A DNA stretch of 64,000 nucleotides from Pedobacter sp. D749 (GTDB lineage Bacteria > Bacteroidota > Bacteroidia > Sphingobacteriales > Sphingobacteriaceae): contig NZ_CP079218.1 in NCBI RefSeq assembly GCF_019317285.1, positions 682,001 through 746,000 on the forward strand, given 5' to 3'. The position numbers and the translations under genes were made by a program. Numbering within the stretch: position 1 is the stretch's first letter; every line of letters starts with the position of its first letter. Under the pieces are notes generated by a model, which saw nothing but the letters and a program-made list of their open reading frames with translations, ran no database searches and was not told the DNA's origin. Of the stretch, positions 54,041 through 62,171 are shown in pieces.

Positions 54041-54868
54041 TTAAGCTGCGATTTTAGGATTTATTGAGCTGTTTGCAAACTCTAATGGCGATAAGTACCC
54101 TAAGTATGAATGTCTTCTTTTTCTATTATACCAGACCTCTATATATTCAAAAATGGCTAAACTAGCCTTCGCTCTTGTTTTATATATCTGCTGGTATATC
54201 ATTTCTGTTTTTATAGTTTTAAAGAAACTCTCTGCAACTGCGTTATCCCAACAGTTTCCTTTTCTGCTCATGCTTTGCTTTATCCCTAAGCATTCTAATT
54301 TTTTTCTGAACTCGGAACATGCATATTGTATACCTCTGTCTGAGTGAAAAATTAACTGTTGGGTAATAGGTCTATTCTTTATAGCCATTTCTAATGCCTT
54401 TATCGTGGTGTTCTCAGCTTCCATATTTTCACTTAATGACCAGCCTACAACTTTTCTATCCGCCAGATCTATAACTGTTGTCAGATATAGCCAACCTTCC
54501 CCAGTTTGTATATAAGTGAGGTCTGAAACCCATTTCTCTCTAATATTGGCGGCATAAAAATCTCTATTAAGGAAATTTTCTGCTAAGGAGTAAGTGTGCT
54601 GTGAATCTGTTGTCTGTACCCATTTCTTACGGATGGTACTCTTTATACCCAATCTGCGCATCAGCCTGGCAACTCTGGGCCGAGAGATAAAGATCCCTCT
54701 GGAACATAATTCGGCAGTAATACGCGGACTCCCGTAACACCCTTTACTCTCTGCGTAAATCTTGCTTATCTCTATCATAAGATAATTATCATCGGTAAGC
54801 CGCTTACCCTGGGGGTTTTTTAACCAGTAATAAAAACTACTGTTGTTTATTCCAAATACCCTACACAT
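54041..54868 (-). CDS. IS3-family transposase OrfB (catalytic part)
   Basis: 275 residues from the internal ATG. HTH_21-like start (MCRVFGINNSSFYYWLKNPQG), then the rve integrase core with DDE residues: WVSDLTYIQTGEGWLYLTTVIDL (first Asp), FHSDRGIQYACSEF (second Asp) and NCWDNAVAESFFKTIKTEMI (Glu). The frame is open upstream of this ATG to the slippery site at 54949 and lies in the -1 frame relative to orfA, so the active product is probably the OrfAB fusion. Confidence 0.93.
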   Translation of the reverse strand: MCRVFGINNSSFYYWLKNPQGKRLTDDNYLMIEISKIYAESKGCYGSPRITAELCSRGIFISRPRVARLMRRLGIKSTIRKKWVQTTDSQHTYSLAENFLNRDFYAANIREKWVSDLTYIQTGEGWLYLTTVIDLADRKVVGWSLSENMEAENTTIKALEMAIKNRPITQQLIFHSDRGIQYACSEFRKKLECLGIKQSMSRKGNCWDNAVAESFFKTIKTEMIYQQIYKTRAKASLAIFEYIEVWYNRKRRHSYLGYLSPLEFANSSINPKIAA

Positions 54869-54900
54869 CCTTTCAACAGAAAATATCTTTCGGTAATCTT

Positions 54901-55191
54901 TTATAAATCCGAATATCTCCCGTCTCCCTTGGAAAAGATGCCTACCGCCTTTTTTAATATATCACGTTCTAGCTGGGCTTCTTTAAGCTCCTTTTGAAGT
55001 TTCCGAATCAATTGCTGCTCCTCGCTAAGGCTTGTAGTATCAGCTTTTGCAATTCCTTCGCGCTCTTTCCATTTACTTAAAAGGTTCGAACTTATACCCA
55101 ATTCTATTGCAACATCCTTTATCGAACCCCGCGCATGGGCCAGATCCAAAGCCATTCTTTTAAAAGGCTCATCAAATATTCGTCTGCTCAT
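54901..55191 (-). CDS. IS3-family transposase OrfA (HTH part)
   Basis: 96 residues. Helix-turn-helix of the HTH_8 type: RRIFDEPFKRMALDLAHARGSIKDVAIELGISSNLLSKWKERE (about 3-45), then a leucine-zipper-like helix (EEQQLIRKLQKELKEAQLERDILKKA, about 58-83) used for multimerisation. AAAAAAG near the end allows a -1 shift into orfB; without it translation ends at GRYSDL. Confidence 0.9.
   Translation of the reverse strand: MSRRIFDEPFKRMALDLAHARGSIKDVAIELGISSNLLSKWKEREGIAKADTTSLSEEQQLIRKLQKELKEAQLERDILKKAVGIFSKGDGRYSDL
54949..54955 (-). promoter_or_regulatory. Programmed -1 frameshift site
   Basis: On the reverse strand A-AAA-AAG (54955-54949) in the orfA frame (TTA AAA AAG) is the canonical IS3-family slippery heptamer. 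Slipping back one base enters the orfB frame, which has no stop from here to its ATG at 54868. Confidence 0.85.
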
Positions 55192-55415
55192 ATATTCAAA
55201 TTTAAAGTTTAATGTTTAAATCTGACAAATAAAACCCTCCAGTCAAATGTAGCAACTCCACAGCATCCTTTATGAAAGGAATCAGATATATGACCAGTCA
55301 GCTTATATGTTCTTAAATGTCTTATGTGGTTCAAATTATTGAGAAAAGCAATAGCAGAGCGTATTGGTTTCAGATTTAACATTCCATTTTACCGCTTCCA
55401 TCTTCCATTTTTTCC

Positions 55416-55423
55416 TACTTTTG
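55416..55423 (+). promoter_or_regulatory. Possible -7 box of the GDPD gene
   Basis: TACTTTTG matches TAnnTTTG and ends 4 bp before the ATG at 55428. Either a leaderless start or a chance match. Confidence 0.35.
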
Positions 55424-55427
55424 ACTC

Positions 55428-56348
55428 ATGAAATTCCATCATTTGCTATTTTTGGTTATTGTGGCAGTTTTTACCTCATGCAAACCAGAAGAAAAAAAAC
55501 ATCACTATATTAAATTTAATACACCAGCGGAGTTATATCAATTCTTAAAATGGTCGCCAGAAAACCGTTTTCCATTAATCAGTGCGCACCGTGGTGGTCC
55601 AATGCCTGGTTTTCCTGAAAACTGTATCGAAACATTTGATAATGCCACTACTTATAATCCGGTAATAATCGAATTTGATATTGCTTACAGTAAAGATTCC
55701 GTAATGGTGATTATGCACGATGATCAGCTCGATCGCACTTCTACAGGGAAAGGTCTAATTGGCAATTATACCTACGAGGAATTGAAAGCCTTTAACCTGA
55801 AAGATGAGGAAGGCAAGGAAACAAAGTTTAAAATTCCTACTTTGGATAGCGTGCTGAGCTGGAGCAAGGGAAAAGTTTTGTTAACCATCGATTTGAAAAA
55901 AGGCGTTTCTTATGCAAAAGTGATTGAAAAAGTAAGGCAATATAAAGTAGAAAGTAATTCAATTATCATCACTTATACTGCCGATCAGGCAAAAGAAGTG
56001 CACCAGCTGGCGCCTGATTTAATGATTTCTGCATCTGTTCAAAAGAAAGCCGAATTGAAACGCTTAAATAATATAGGTATTCCCAATAGTCGGATTGTAG
56101 CTTTTGTAGGTGTTTCTGCTCCAGATAAAGAATTATATGAATACTTACATAATAAAGGTATTACCACTATTTTAGGCACAATGGGCAATATTGATAAAAG
56201 TGCCATTGCCAGTCCGGTAAAAAATGTTTATTATCATTTGGTGAACAACGGTGCAGATATTTTATCGGGTGATAATTTACAACAGGTATCAGATGAGTTG
56301 GATAAATTTAGGTATAATAAAAAAATAAGTTCACCGCACATTAATTAA
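55428..56348 (+). CDS. Glycerophosphodiester phosphodiesterase lipoprotein
   Basis: 306 residues. Lipobox VAVFTSC (Cys about 18). GDPD motifs: SAHRGGPMPGFPENCIETF (His-Arg-Gly, about 55-73), VIIEFDIAYSKDSVMVIMHDDQLDRTSTG (Glu-x-Asp and His, about 83-111), and VLLTIDLKKG (about 150). Hydrolyses glycerophosphodiesters to alcohol and glycerol-3-phosphate, here at the envelope. The stop codon lies in a CACAGAT palindrome. gldA follows 87 bp later. Confidence 0.9.
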   Translation: MKFHHLLFLVIVAVFTSCKPEEKKHHYIKFNTPAELYQFLKWSPENRFPLISAHRGGPMPGFPENCIETFDNATTYNPVIIEFDIAYSKDSVMVIMHDDQLDRTSTGKGLIGNYTYEELKAFNLKDEEGKETKFKIPTLDSVLSWSKGKVLLTIDLKKGVSYAKVIEKVRQYKVESNSIIITYTADQAKEVHQLAPDLMISASVQKKAELKRLNNIGIPNSRIVAFVGVSAPDKELYEYLHNKGITTILGTMGNIDKSAIASPVKNVYYHLVNNGADILSGDNLQQVSDELDKFRYNKKISSPHIN

Positions 56349-56425
56349 CCACAGATGGAAAGGATGCACACAGATCGGTTTAACCAATTATGAAATCTGT
56401 GTTAATCTGTGCAAATCTGTGGTAA
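56345..56425. repeat. CACAGAT-type double palindrome, copy 2
   Basis: TTAACCACAGAT (56345-56356) mirrors ATCTGTGGT (56415-56423), with inner CACAGAT and ATCTGTG arms. It covers the GDPD stop and most of the gap before gldA. Confidence 0.75.
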
Positions 56426-56435
56426 AAAACACATA

Positions 56436-57143
56436 ATGAGTATTTCAGTTAAAAATCTTTCTAAACATTACGATAAGCAAAAAGCGGTTGATTCCATCAG
56501 TTTTGAGGCTAAACCAGGTCGTATTTTGGGCTTTCTGGGGCCAAATGGAGCTGGTAAATCTACCACCATGCGTATGCTTACCGGTTATTTATCGCCTACA
56601 TCTGGTGAGGCTGAAATTTCTGGTAAAAGCATTCTTACTGAAGCCCTTGAAGCTAAAAAGCATATTGGCTACCTTCCTGAAAATACGCCACTTTATACTG
56701 ATATGTATGTAAAGGAATTTTTAAACTTTGTTGGTCAAACGTATAAACTTACCAATTTATCTGCAAGGATTGACGAAGTCATCAAATTGGTAGGCTTAAC
56801 ACCAGAACAGCATAAAAAAATTGGGATGTTATCGAAAGGATATCGCCAAAGGGTTGGTCTGGCCCAGGCGATCATTCACAATCCGGCAGTTTTAATTTTA
56901 GATGAGCCTACTTCTGGTTTAGACCCAAACCAACTGGTCGACATCAGGCAACTGATTAAAACCTTGGGCAAAGCTAAAACGGTGGTCATTTCTACCCACA
57001 TTATGCAAGAAGTTGAAGCCATTTGTGATGACATCATCATTATTAACAAAGGTAAAATTGTAGCAAGCGATTCACTCGAGGGGCTTAAAAAAGCGCATCA
57101 ACAACAATCGTTAGAAGATATTTTTAGAAAACTTACTGCTTAA
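56436..57143 (+). CDS. gldA: GldA-type ABC transporter ATP-binding protein
   Basis: 235 residues from ATG at 56436 (MSISVKNLSKHYDKQKAVDS); an in-frame GTG at 56409 lies inside a palindromic repeat. Walker A GPNGAGKST (about 36-44), signature LSKGYRQRVGLAQAI (about 134-148), Walker B VLILDEPTSGLDP (about 155-167), H-loop STHIM. The sequence fits GldA, which works with GldF and GldG; these are encoded at 59728-62138. In gliding Bacteroidota this transporter is needed for motility; in non-gliding species its role is unclear. Confidence 0.88.
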   Translation: MSISVKNLSKHYDKQKAVDSISFEAKPGRILGFLGPNGAGKSTTMRMLTGYLSPTSGEAEISGKSILTEALEAKKHIGYLPENTPLYTDMYVKEFLNFVGQTYKLTNLSARIDEVIKLVGLTPEQHKKIGMLSKGYRQRVGLAQAIIHNPAVLILDEPTSGLDPNQLVDIRQLIKTLGKAKTVVISTHIMQEVEAICDDIIIINKGKIVASDSLEGLKKAHQQQSLEDIFRKLTA

Positions 57144-57147
57144 ATTC

Positions 57148-57690
57148 ATGCAAAGCATAAAAATCAAAATTACGTTTATTGCCTTTTTGCTTTCAAGTCC
57201 GGTGTTTTTAAAGGCTCAAAATAGCCCGGGCATTGGCGTTGCAGCCGAAATTGGTTTACCGTCAGGTAATTTTTCTAACCTTTCAGGAATTGGATTAGGT
57301 GCATCAATAAAGGCCGATCTTCCGGTTGCAGAAAATTTTGCCATAACATTAAATGCAGGTTTTATGAACTTTTTTGGAAAAAGGAACCAACTTTTTAACG
57401 TGCAGGATTTAACCTATATTCCTGCAAAAGCCGGACTGAAATACCAATTGAGTGAAAGCTTTTATCTCGAGGGGCAGTTGGGGGCAGCTTTATCTTTAAA
57501 TAAGGGACAGAAGACCTTATTTGTTTGGTCGCCCGGTATTGGCAATCAATTCAAACTTTCAGGAGGAAACAAACTCGATTTAGGGATCCGATATGAAGCA
57601 TGGACAGGTAAAAGCGATATTGCCGGCTTAAACAAATCCGATAGTAAAGGTTTTGTGGGAATTAGATTTGCCTATTTATTTGGAATGTGA
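57148..57690 (+). CDS. Outer-membrane beta-barrel protein (paralogue 1)
   Basis: 180 residues. Signal peptide (about 1-24), then short amphipathic strands: PGIGVAAEIGLPSGNFSNLSGIGLGASIKADLPV, TYIPAKAGLKYQLSESFYLEGQLGAAL, ending FVGIRFAYLFGM with a terminal aromatic-hydrophobic strand. Start is 5 bp after the gldA stop, so it may be co-transcribed with gldA. The layout closely parallels the next gene. Function unknown. Confidence 0.78.
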   Translation: MQSIKIKITFIAFLLSSPVFLKAQNSPGIGVAAEIGLPSGNFSNLSGIGLGASIKADLPVAENFAITLNAGFMNFFGKRNQLFNVQDLTYIPAKAGLKYQLSESFYLEGQLGAALSLNKGQKTLFVWSPGIGNQFKLSGGNKLDLGIRYEAWTGKSDIAGLNKSDSKGFVGIRFAYLFGM

Positions 57691-57902
57691 AACAATTATT
57701 CCAGACAATTGTTTGATTATTTCGTCAAAACTCTACATTTCCCCTTTTATTATAATTTAGTACAACTTTTTAGAATAAAATATTATTAATTTAACATTAA
57801 GTTAATCAGTTTTTTACAGTAGGTGCTTTTTGTTTGTAACTTTTTTGGCATTATGATTGTCTGAAACCTGAAATAATTAACGAATAATAAATTAAAAATC
57901 AC

Positions 57903-58433
57903 ATGAAAAAAGTATTACTATCTTTATTAATGGTTGCAGGTTTAGGCTTTGCAGCTTCAGCTCAAACAGAAGGCGCAGTTCAAAAACTAAGCATTGGCGC
58001 GGAGTTTGGTTTACCAACAGAAAAAAATTCAAATACCTTAATCGTAGGTGGTTCATTACAGTACGAACATCCGGTGGCTAAATCTTTAAGTCTAACTGGT
58101 TCGGCTGGTTATTTATCATTAATGACTACAGGAGATGCCAAAGATGCTCTTAAGGCATTAGGATTTAAAACAAGTTATGGTGTGGTACCTTTAAAAGCAG
58201 GTGCTAAATACTATTTTGGTGGAAACTTTTATGGTGCTGGTGAATTAGGTGCTGCAATTAGCACTGAAACTGGCGGTAGTACTTTCTTTGCAGTTGCACC
58301 AACTTTAGGCGCATCTTTCTCAGTAGCTGATAAATCTAGTTTAGATTTCGGTTTACGTTATGAAAACTGGTCAGGTAATGGCGGTTCTACTGGTTTTATC
58401 GGTATCCGTGCAGCATTTGCATTTGGTTTGTAG
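57903..58433 (+). CDS. Outer-membrane beta-barrel protein (paralogue 2)
   Basis: 176 residues. Signal peptide MKKVLLSLLMVAGLGFAASAQ, then strands with the same plan as paralogue 1 (LSIGAEFGLPTEK; VVPLKAGAKYYFGGNFYGAGELGAAI; LDFGLRYENWSGN; GFIGIRAAFAFGL). The signal peptide is almost identical to that of the next gene, indicating local duplication. Small barrel of about eight strands; function unknown. Followed by a hairpin. Confidence 0.8.
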   Translation: MKKVLLSLLMVAGLGFAASAQTEGAVQKLSIGAEFGLPTEKNSNTLIVGGSLQYEHPVAKSLSLTGSAGYLSLMTTGDAKDALKALGFKTSYGVVPLKAGAKYYFGGNFYGAGELGAAISTETGGSTFFAVAPTLGASFSVADKSSLDFGLRYENWSGNGGSTGFIGIRAAFAFGL

Positions 58434-58459
58434 TCAAAACATAACAATATGATTATTTC

Positions 58460-58485
58460 AAAGCCTCCAAAAAATTGGGGGCTTT
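58460..58485 (+). terminator. Hairpin after outer-membrane paralogue 2
   Basis: AAAGCCTCCAA pairs with TTGGGGGCTTT (one G-T) around AAAA; followed by GTTATTTG, a weak T tract. Confidence 0.65.
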
Positions 58486-58638
58486 GTTATTTGTAAGCAA
58501 TTTAAAAACTAGCAGTTAATAAATAATTTTGGTGATTATTTTATTAACTATCAAATTAGTTTTTTATCATTGTACGTTTTCTCCTAATAGGTGAAGGCAC
58601 GGAAACTAAAAACAATTCTTAGAACAACTCTCAAAATT

Positions 58639-59295
58639 ATGAAAAGATTAGTATTATCTTTATTAACAGTTGCTGGCTTAGGCTTTGCAGCCTCAGCTCA
58701 GACAGAAAAACCGGTAACTTTTGGCATAAAAGCAGGTGTGGCTTTCCCAAACATGACCATCTCATCTGGTAGCACCTCAGTAAGTTTTGATCCCAAAACT
58801 TCATTTTATGTTGGCGGTACAGCAGAATTTGCGGTATCGGATGTAATTTCAATCCAACCTGGCTTAACCTTTATCAGTAAAGGAACAAAATTTAATAGTA
58901 ACAGCTTTGCTTTTGAAGATAGCGATTTTGGAAGCACAGAGAAAGTTACCTTAAACTTTAATTACCTCGAATTGCCAGTAAATGTATTGGCTAACTTTAA
59001 ATTGAATGGTTCGGGTAAAATATTTGTTGGCGCCGGCCCTTATTTTGCTTATGCATTAAGTGCAAATGGTAAATATGGCTCAATAAAAGAGGTCATTAAA
59101 TTTGGCGAAACAGACTCAGAATTTAAACGGACCGATTTTGGGTTAAATTTTCTGGCAGGCTACCAATTAAATAATGGCTTTAATATTCACGCCGGTTACG
59201 GATTGGGGCTAAGCAGTTTAGCAGATACTGATCTCTCAGATGAGATTACCTTTAAAAATAAAGTTTTTTCAGTGGGGGTAGGTTTTTCTTTCTAA
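58639..59295 (+). CDS. Outer-membrane beta-barrel protein, PorT-like (paralogue 3)
   Basis: 218 residues from ATG at 58639 (MKRLVLSLLTVAGLGFAASAQ); an earlier in-frame GTG at 58591 adds 16 basic residues before the signal peptide. The body FGIKAGVAFPNMTISSG...FYVGGTAEFAVSDVISIQPGLTFISKGTK and NYLELPVNVLANFKLNGSGKIFVGAGPYFAYALS matches the outer-membrane beta-barrel (PorT-like) family. Ends in KVFSVGVGFSF. Function unknown. Confidence 0.82.
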   Translation: MKRLVLSLLTVAGLGFAASAQTEKPVTFGIKAGVAFPNMTISSGSTSVSFDPKTSFYVGGTAEFAVSDVISIQPGLTFISKGTKFNSNSFAFEDSDFGSTEKVTLNFNYLELPVNVLANFKLNGSGKIFVGAGPYFAYALSANGKYGSIKEVIKFGETDSEFKRTDFGLNFLAGYQLNNGFNIHAGYGLGLSSLADTDLSDEITFKNKVFSVGVGFSF

Positions 59296-59314
59296 ACCGA
59301 ACTGAAACATAAAG

Positions 59315-59630
59315 AAGAGATTGTATCATAAAGACAATTTCTCCTCAGATTTTGTCATGTTGAGCCTGTCGAAACACATAAAAGTTATTTAACTAAGTCC
59401 TTCGACAGGCTACCATTGACAGACTCTAATAGAGTGGTCGTCATTTCGACCGGAGCAACGCGTAGTGGAGAGATCTTTGTACCAAGTTATTGAAATCAAA
59501 TTTAAAAGATTTCTCCACTGCGGTCGAAATGACGATGCTTCGAGACCATTCCATTCTGTCCATTCATATTGATTTTTATAAATAAATTACCCCTCAGGAT
59601 GACAATTCGAAATTTATGATGCGGACTCTT
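59315..59630. repeat. Composite inverted-repeat element, copy 2
   Basis: Left end with TGTATCATAAAG (59322-) is mirrored on the right by the reverse complement GCATCATAAATTTCG...TGTCATCCTGAGG. Inside are the palindrome with AGCCTGTCGAA/TTCGACAGGCT (59353-59420) and the GAGATC-class palindrome at 59439-59534. Same ends as 34236-34674. Confidence 0.6.
59439..59534. repeat. CGTCAT-ended palindromic element (GAGATCT class), nested
   Basis: Starts CGTCATTTCGACCGGAGC, holds GTGGAGAGATCTTTG, ends CTGCGGTCGAAATGACG. Confidence 0.8.
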
Positions 59631-59682
59631 TTTAAATTTAAATATTGCTGATTTGATAATACATTCATTTAATCAATTCCTT

Positions 59683-59690
59683 TAAATTTG
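59683..59690 (+). promoter_or_regulatory. Putative -7 box of gldF-gldG
   Basis: TAAATTTG matches TAnnTTTG, 37 bp before the gldF ATG. No TTTG at the right distance upstream. Confidence 0.4.
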
Positions 59691-59727
59691 CAGGAATAAA
59701 TGGTTAACTTCGGCGTTTTAATAGCAC

Positions 59728-60453
59728 ATGTACGCAGTTTTTAAACGCGAGTTATTCAGTTTCTTAAGTTCGATGGTTGCTTATATTACCATTGGCATTT
59801 TTCTGTTGGTTTCTGGTCTGTTACTCTGGTTTTTTCCTGATACCTCGGTGCTTGATTATGGTTATTCCGAGCTTGATGGTTTTTTCAGTTTAGTGCCTTA
59901 TCTTTTCATGTTTCTTATTCCAGCCATTACCATGCGCTCTTTTGCCGAAGAGCGGAGGGAGGGGACCTTCGAACTTTTAATTACCCGGCCCATCCGGATC
60001 TGGCAGATTATTGTGGCAAAATATTTAGCGAGCCTGGTTTTGGTATTATTTGCCTTAATCCCAACCTTAGTCTATTATTATAGTATCTCAAAATTGGGTT
60101 TTCCTGAAGGAAATATAGATTCAGGATCAGTTATTGGCTCCTATATTGGCTTGTTTTTGTTGGGGGCGGCATTTACCTCCATTGGTATTTTCTCTTCTGC
60201 ATTAACTAAAAATCAGGTTATTGCATTTGTTATTAGTGCTGCCTTATGTGCATTTGCTTTTTTAGGCTTTGATTATAGCAGTCAGATTGCCGCATTTCAA
60301 AGTGTGGAGAATATCATTCGCAACCTGGGAATTAATGAACATTATACTTTGATAAGCCGTGGGGTTTTAGACACCAGAGACCTGATTTACTTTATTTCCT
60401 TTTCGGTACTTTTTTTATTGTTCACCAAACTAATAACAGGAGGCAAACGATAA
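59728..60453 (+). CDS. gldF: GldF-type ABC transporter permease
   Basis: 241 residues with six membrane segments (about 16-36, 53-73, 101-123, 137-160, 165-185, 215-235). The start MYAVFKRELFSFLSSMVAYITIGIFLLVSGLLLWFF and MRSFAEERREGTFELLITRPIRIWQIIVAKY (about 73-103) are typical of GldF and related ABC-2 permeases. Forms a transporter with GldG and GldA. Its TAA overlaps the gldG ATG (TAATG). Confidence 0.88.
   Translation: MYAVFKRELFSFLSSMVAYITIGIFLLVSGLLLWFFPDTSVLDYGYSELDGFFSLVPYLFMFLIPAITMRSFAEERREGTFELLITRPIRIWQIIVAKYLASLVLVLFALIPTLVYYYSISKLGFPEGNIDSGSVIGSYIGLFLLGAAFTSIGIFSSALTKNQVIAFVISAALCAFAFLGFDYSSQIAAFQSVENIIRNLGINEHYTLISRGVLDTRDLIYFISFSVLFLLFTKLITGGKR
60438..60443 (+). promoter_or_regulatory. 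Consensus Shine-Dalgarno before gldG
   Basis: AGGAGG lies 9 bp before the gldG ATG, inside the last codons of gldF (Thr-Gly-Gly-Lys). Full Shine-Dalgarno sequences are rare in Bacteroidota, so this may support reinitiation at the overlapping stop-start. Confidence 0.45.
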
Positions 60454-62138
60454 TGAAGCTAAAGAATAAATGGATTAATTTGATCATCGTAATAACGGCA
60501 CTGATTATTTTAAATGTTGTTGGGCAGTATGCTTTTCATCGTTTTGATTTTACTGCCGATAAACGTTTTACACTGAGTGAGAAAACAAAAACCTTACTGC
60601 ATGAAAATGAAAAACCGGTAATAATTACTGTATTTTTAGCTGGAGAGTTGCCACCTGCATTTAAACGTCTGCAAGCTGCCGTGTCGGATATTTTATCTGA
60701 TTATAAAGCTTATGCTAAAACCGAAGTTAAAGTGGTATTTGTGGATCCTATAGCAGGGCTTAATCAGGCCGATCAGGATACTGTAATCAATAATTTGTAC
60801 GAAAGAGGAATAGAAGCGACCAATTTAAGTGTTAAAACAGAAAGTGGGTTAACGCAGAAACTCGTATTTCCGATGGCGATGATGGAAAGTGATGGAAAGG
60901 AATTCCCTATTAAACTTTTTCAGAATTTAGATACCCGGGGCAATTACGAAGACAATATCAACCGCGCTATTGAAAATCTGGAGTATATCTTTACTTCAAG
61001 TTTAAAGAAGGTACTTTCTGGTGATAATCCAAGGATTGGCTTCTCTGAATCAAACGGCGAACTTTCTGATTTGCAACTGGCAGATGCCATTCATACCCTC
61101 TCCAACAGTTATTTGGTTGGCCGCATTGATTTAAATAGTATTGATAAGGCTGGGCTTGATAAACTGAAAATGCTCATTATTGCCAAGCCCAGGAAACCCT
61201 TTACAGAAACTGAGAAATACAAAATCAACTATTTTGTAATGAATGGCGGCAGGGTACTTTGGAGTATCGACCAGGTAAATGCCGAATTGGATAGTTTGCG
61301 TGGAAAACGTGGACAGATGGCTGTTAATAATAATCTGAACCTGGATGATATGCTTTTTATGTATGGTGCAAGGATTAATTATAATATTATTGCTGATCCG
61401 GCGAACAGTGCCGAAATCCCGGTTTCAACAGGAGTTGTAGGGGGACAGAACCAGATGCAACTATTGCCATGGATTTATTATCCTGTTTTATTGCCTGACA
61501 CGACTGAAAGTGTGGTGAAAAAGCTCGATGGTGTAAAATCTGAATTTCCAAGCACGGTAGATACTATCGGGGTTAAAGGTGTGAAGAAATCGTACCTCTT
61601 GAATACCTCTCCTTATAACAAAGTATATAGTGTGCCGAAATTGTTTAGCTTGCAAATGGTAAGCGAACAGTTAGATCCGCGATCTTTCCAAAGTAAACCG
61701 CAACATGTTGGTTTGATGCTGGAAGGTCAGTTTCCGTCGGTTTTTGCCGGGCGCCCCTTACCAACTTCCATTACGCAGCCTTATACCTTACAAAGTACCA
61801 GCAAACCGGCTAAAATGATCGTGATAGGAGATGGTGATATTTTTAAGAACCAGGTATCAGCGCAAAACGGAACGCCTTTTCCATTAGGTTTCGATCGTTA
61901 TTCGCAACGTACTTTTGGCAACAAGGCCTTATTGCTCAATATTGTCGATTATTTTACAGATAATGATAACTTAATTGCCCTACGGAATAAAGAAGTAAAG
62001 ATCAGATTGTTGGATAAAGCCAAAATTAAGCTCGAAAAAACAAAATGGCAATTTATAAATGTTGTGGCGCCCTTGCTATTGTTAATATTCTTTGCGATTT
62101 TTCAACATTATTACCGCAAATACAAGTACGCTAAATAA
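60453..62138 (+). CDS. gldG: GldG-type substrate-binding ABC subunit
   Basis: 561 residues. N-terminal membrane anchor (LIIVITALIILNVVGQYAF, about 10-28), then RFDFTADKRFTLSEKTKTLL (about 31-50), a DUF4350/ABC-type_uncharacterised family periplasmic region including ALIENLEYIF-like helices and a GATase-like beta/alpha part, and a C-terminal membrane helix (FINVVAPLLLLIFFAIFQHYYRKYKYAK). Translationally coupled to gldF by a one-base overlap. Part of the GldAFG complex. Confidence 0.88.
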   Translation: MKLKNKWINLIIVITALIILNVVGQYAFHRFDFTADKRFTLSEKTKTLLHENEKPVIITVFLAGELPPAFKRLQAAVSDILSDYKAYAKTEVKVVFVDPIAGLNQADQDTVINNLYERGIEATNLSVKTESGLTQKLVFPMAMMESDGKEFPIKLFQNLDTRGNYEDNINRAIENLEYIFTSSLKKVLSGDNPRIGFSESNGELSDLQLADAIHTLSNSYLVGRIDLNSIDKAGLDKLKMLIIAKPRKPFTETEKYKINYFVMNGGRVLWSIDQVNAELDSLRGKRGQMAVNNNLNLDDMLFMYGARINYNIIADPANSAEIPVSTGVVGGQNQMQLLPWIYYPVLLPDTTESVVKKLDGVKSEFPSTVDTIGVKGVKKSYLLNTSPYNKVYSVPKLFSLQMVSEQLDPRSFQSKPQHVGLMLEGQFPSVFAGRPLPTSITQPYTLQSTSKPAKMIVIGDGDIFKNQVSAQNGTPFPLGFDRYSQRTFGNKALLLNIVDYFTDNDNLIALRNKEVKIRLLDKAKIKLEKTKWQFINVVAPLLLLIFFAIFQHYYRKYKYAK

Positions 62139-62144
62139 TTTTTA

Positions 62145-62152
62145 TATTTTTG
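62145..62152 (+). promoter_or_regulatory. Predicted -7 box of dnaN
   Basis: TATTTTTG matches TAnnTTTG, 7 bp after the gldG stop and 19 bp before the dnaN ATG, so dnaN probably has its own promoter. Confidence 0.5.
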
Positions 62153-62171
62153 AAGAAGACTAAATAACATC

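Larger units (their letters stand above)
53975..55243 (-). mobile_element. IS3-family insertion sequence
   Basis: About 1.27 kb. The left end ACTGGAGATTTT... (53975-) and right end (reverse complement ACTGGAGGGTTTT..., ending 55243) match in about 20 of 23 positions through GTCA. Inside are orfA and orfB of an IS3-family transposase with a programmed-frameshift motif. No clear target-site duplication is visible next to the ends. Both reading frames are intact, so it may be active. Confidence 0.87.

Noticed and set aside
53970..55250. Target-site duplication flanking the insertion sequence
   Set aside because: Left flank AGTCT and right flank CAAAT (or shifts by one or two bases) do not match.
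56409..56435. GTG start for gldA nine codons upstream
   Set aside because: It is inside a CACAGAT palindrome; the ATG at 56436 gives the usual GldA N-terminus.
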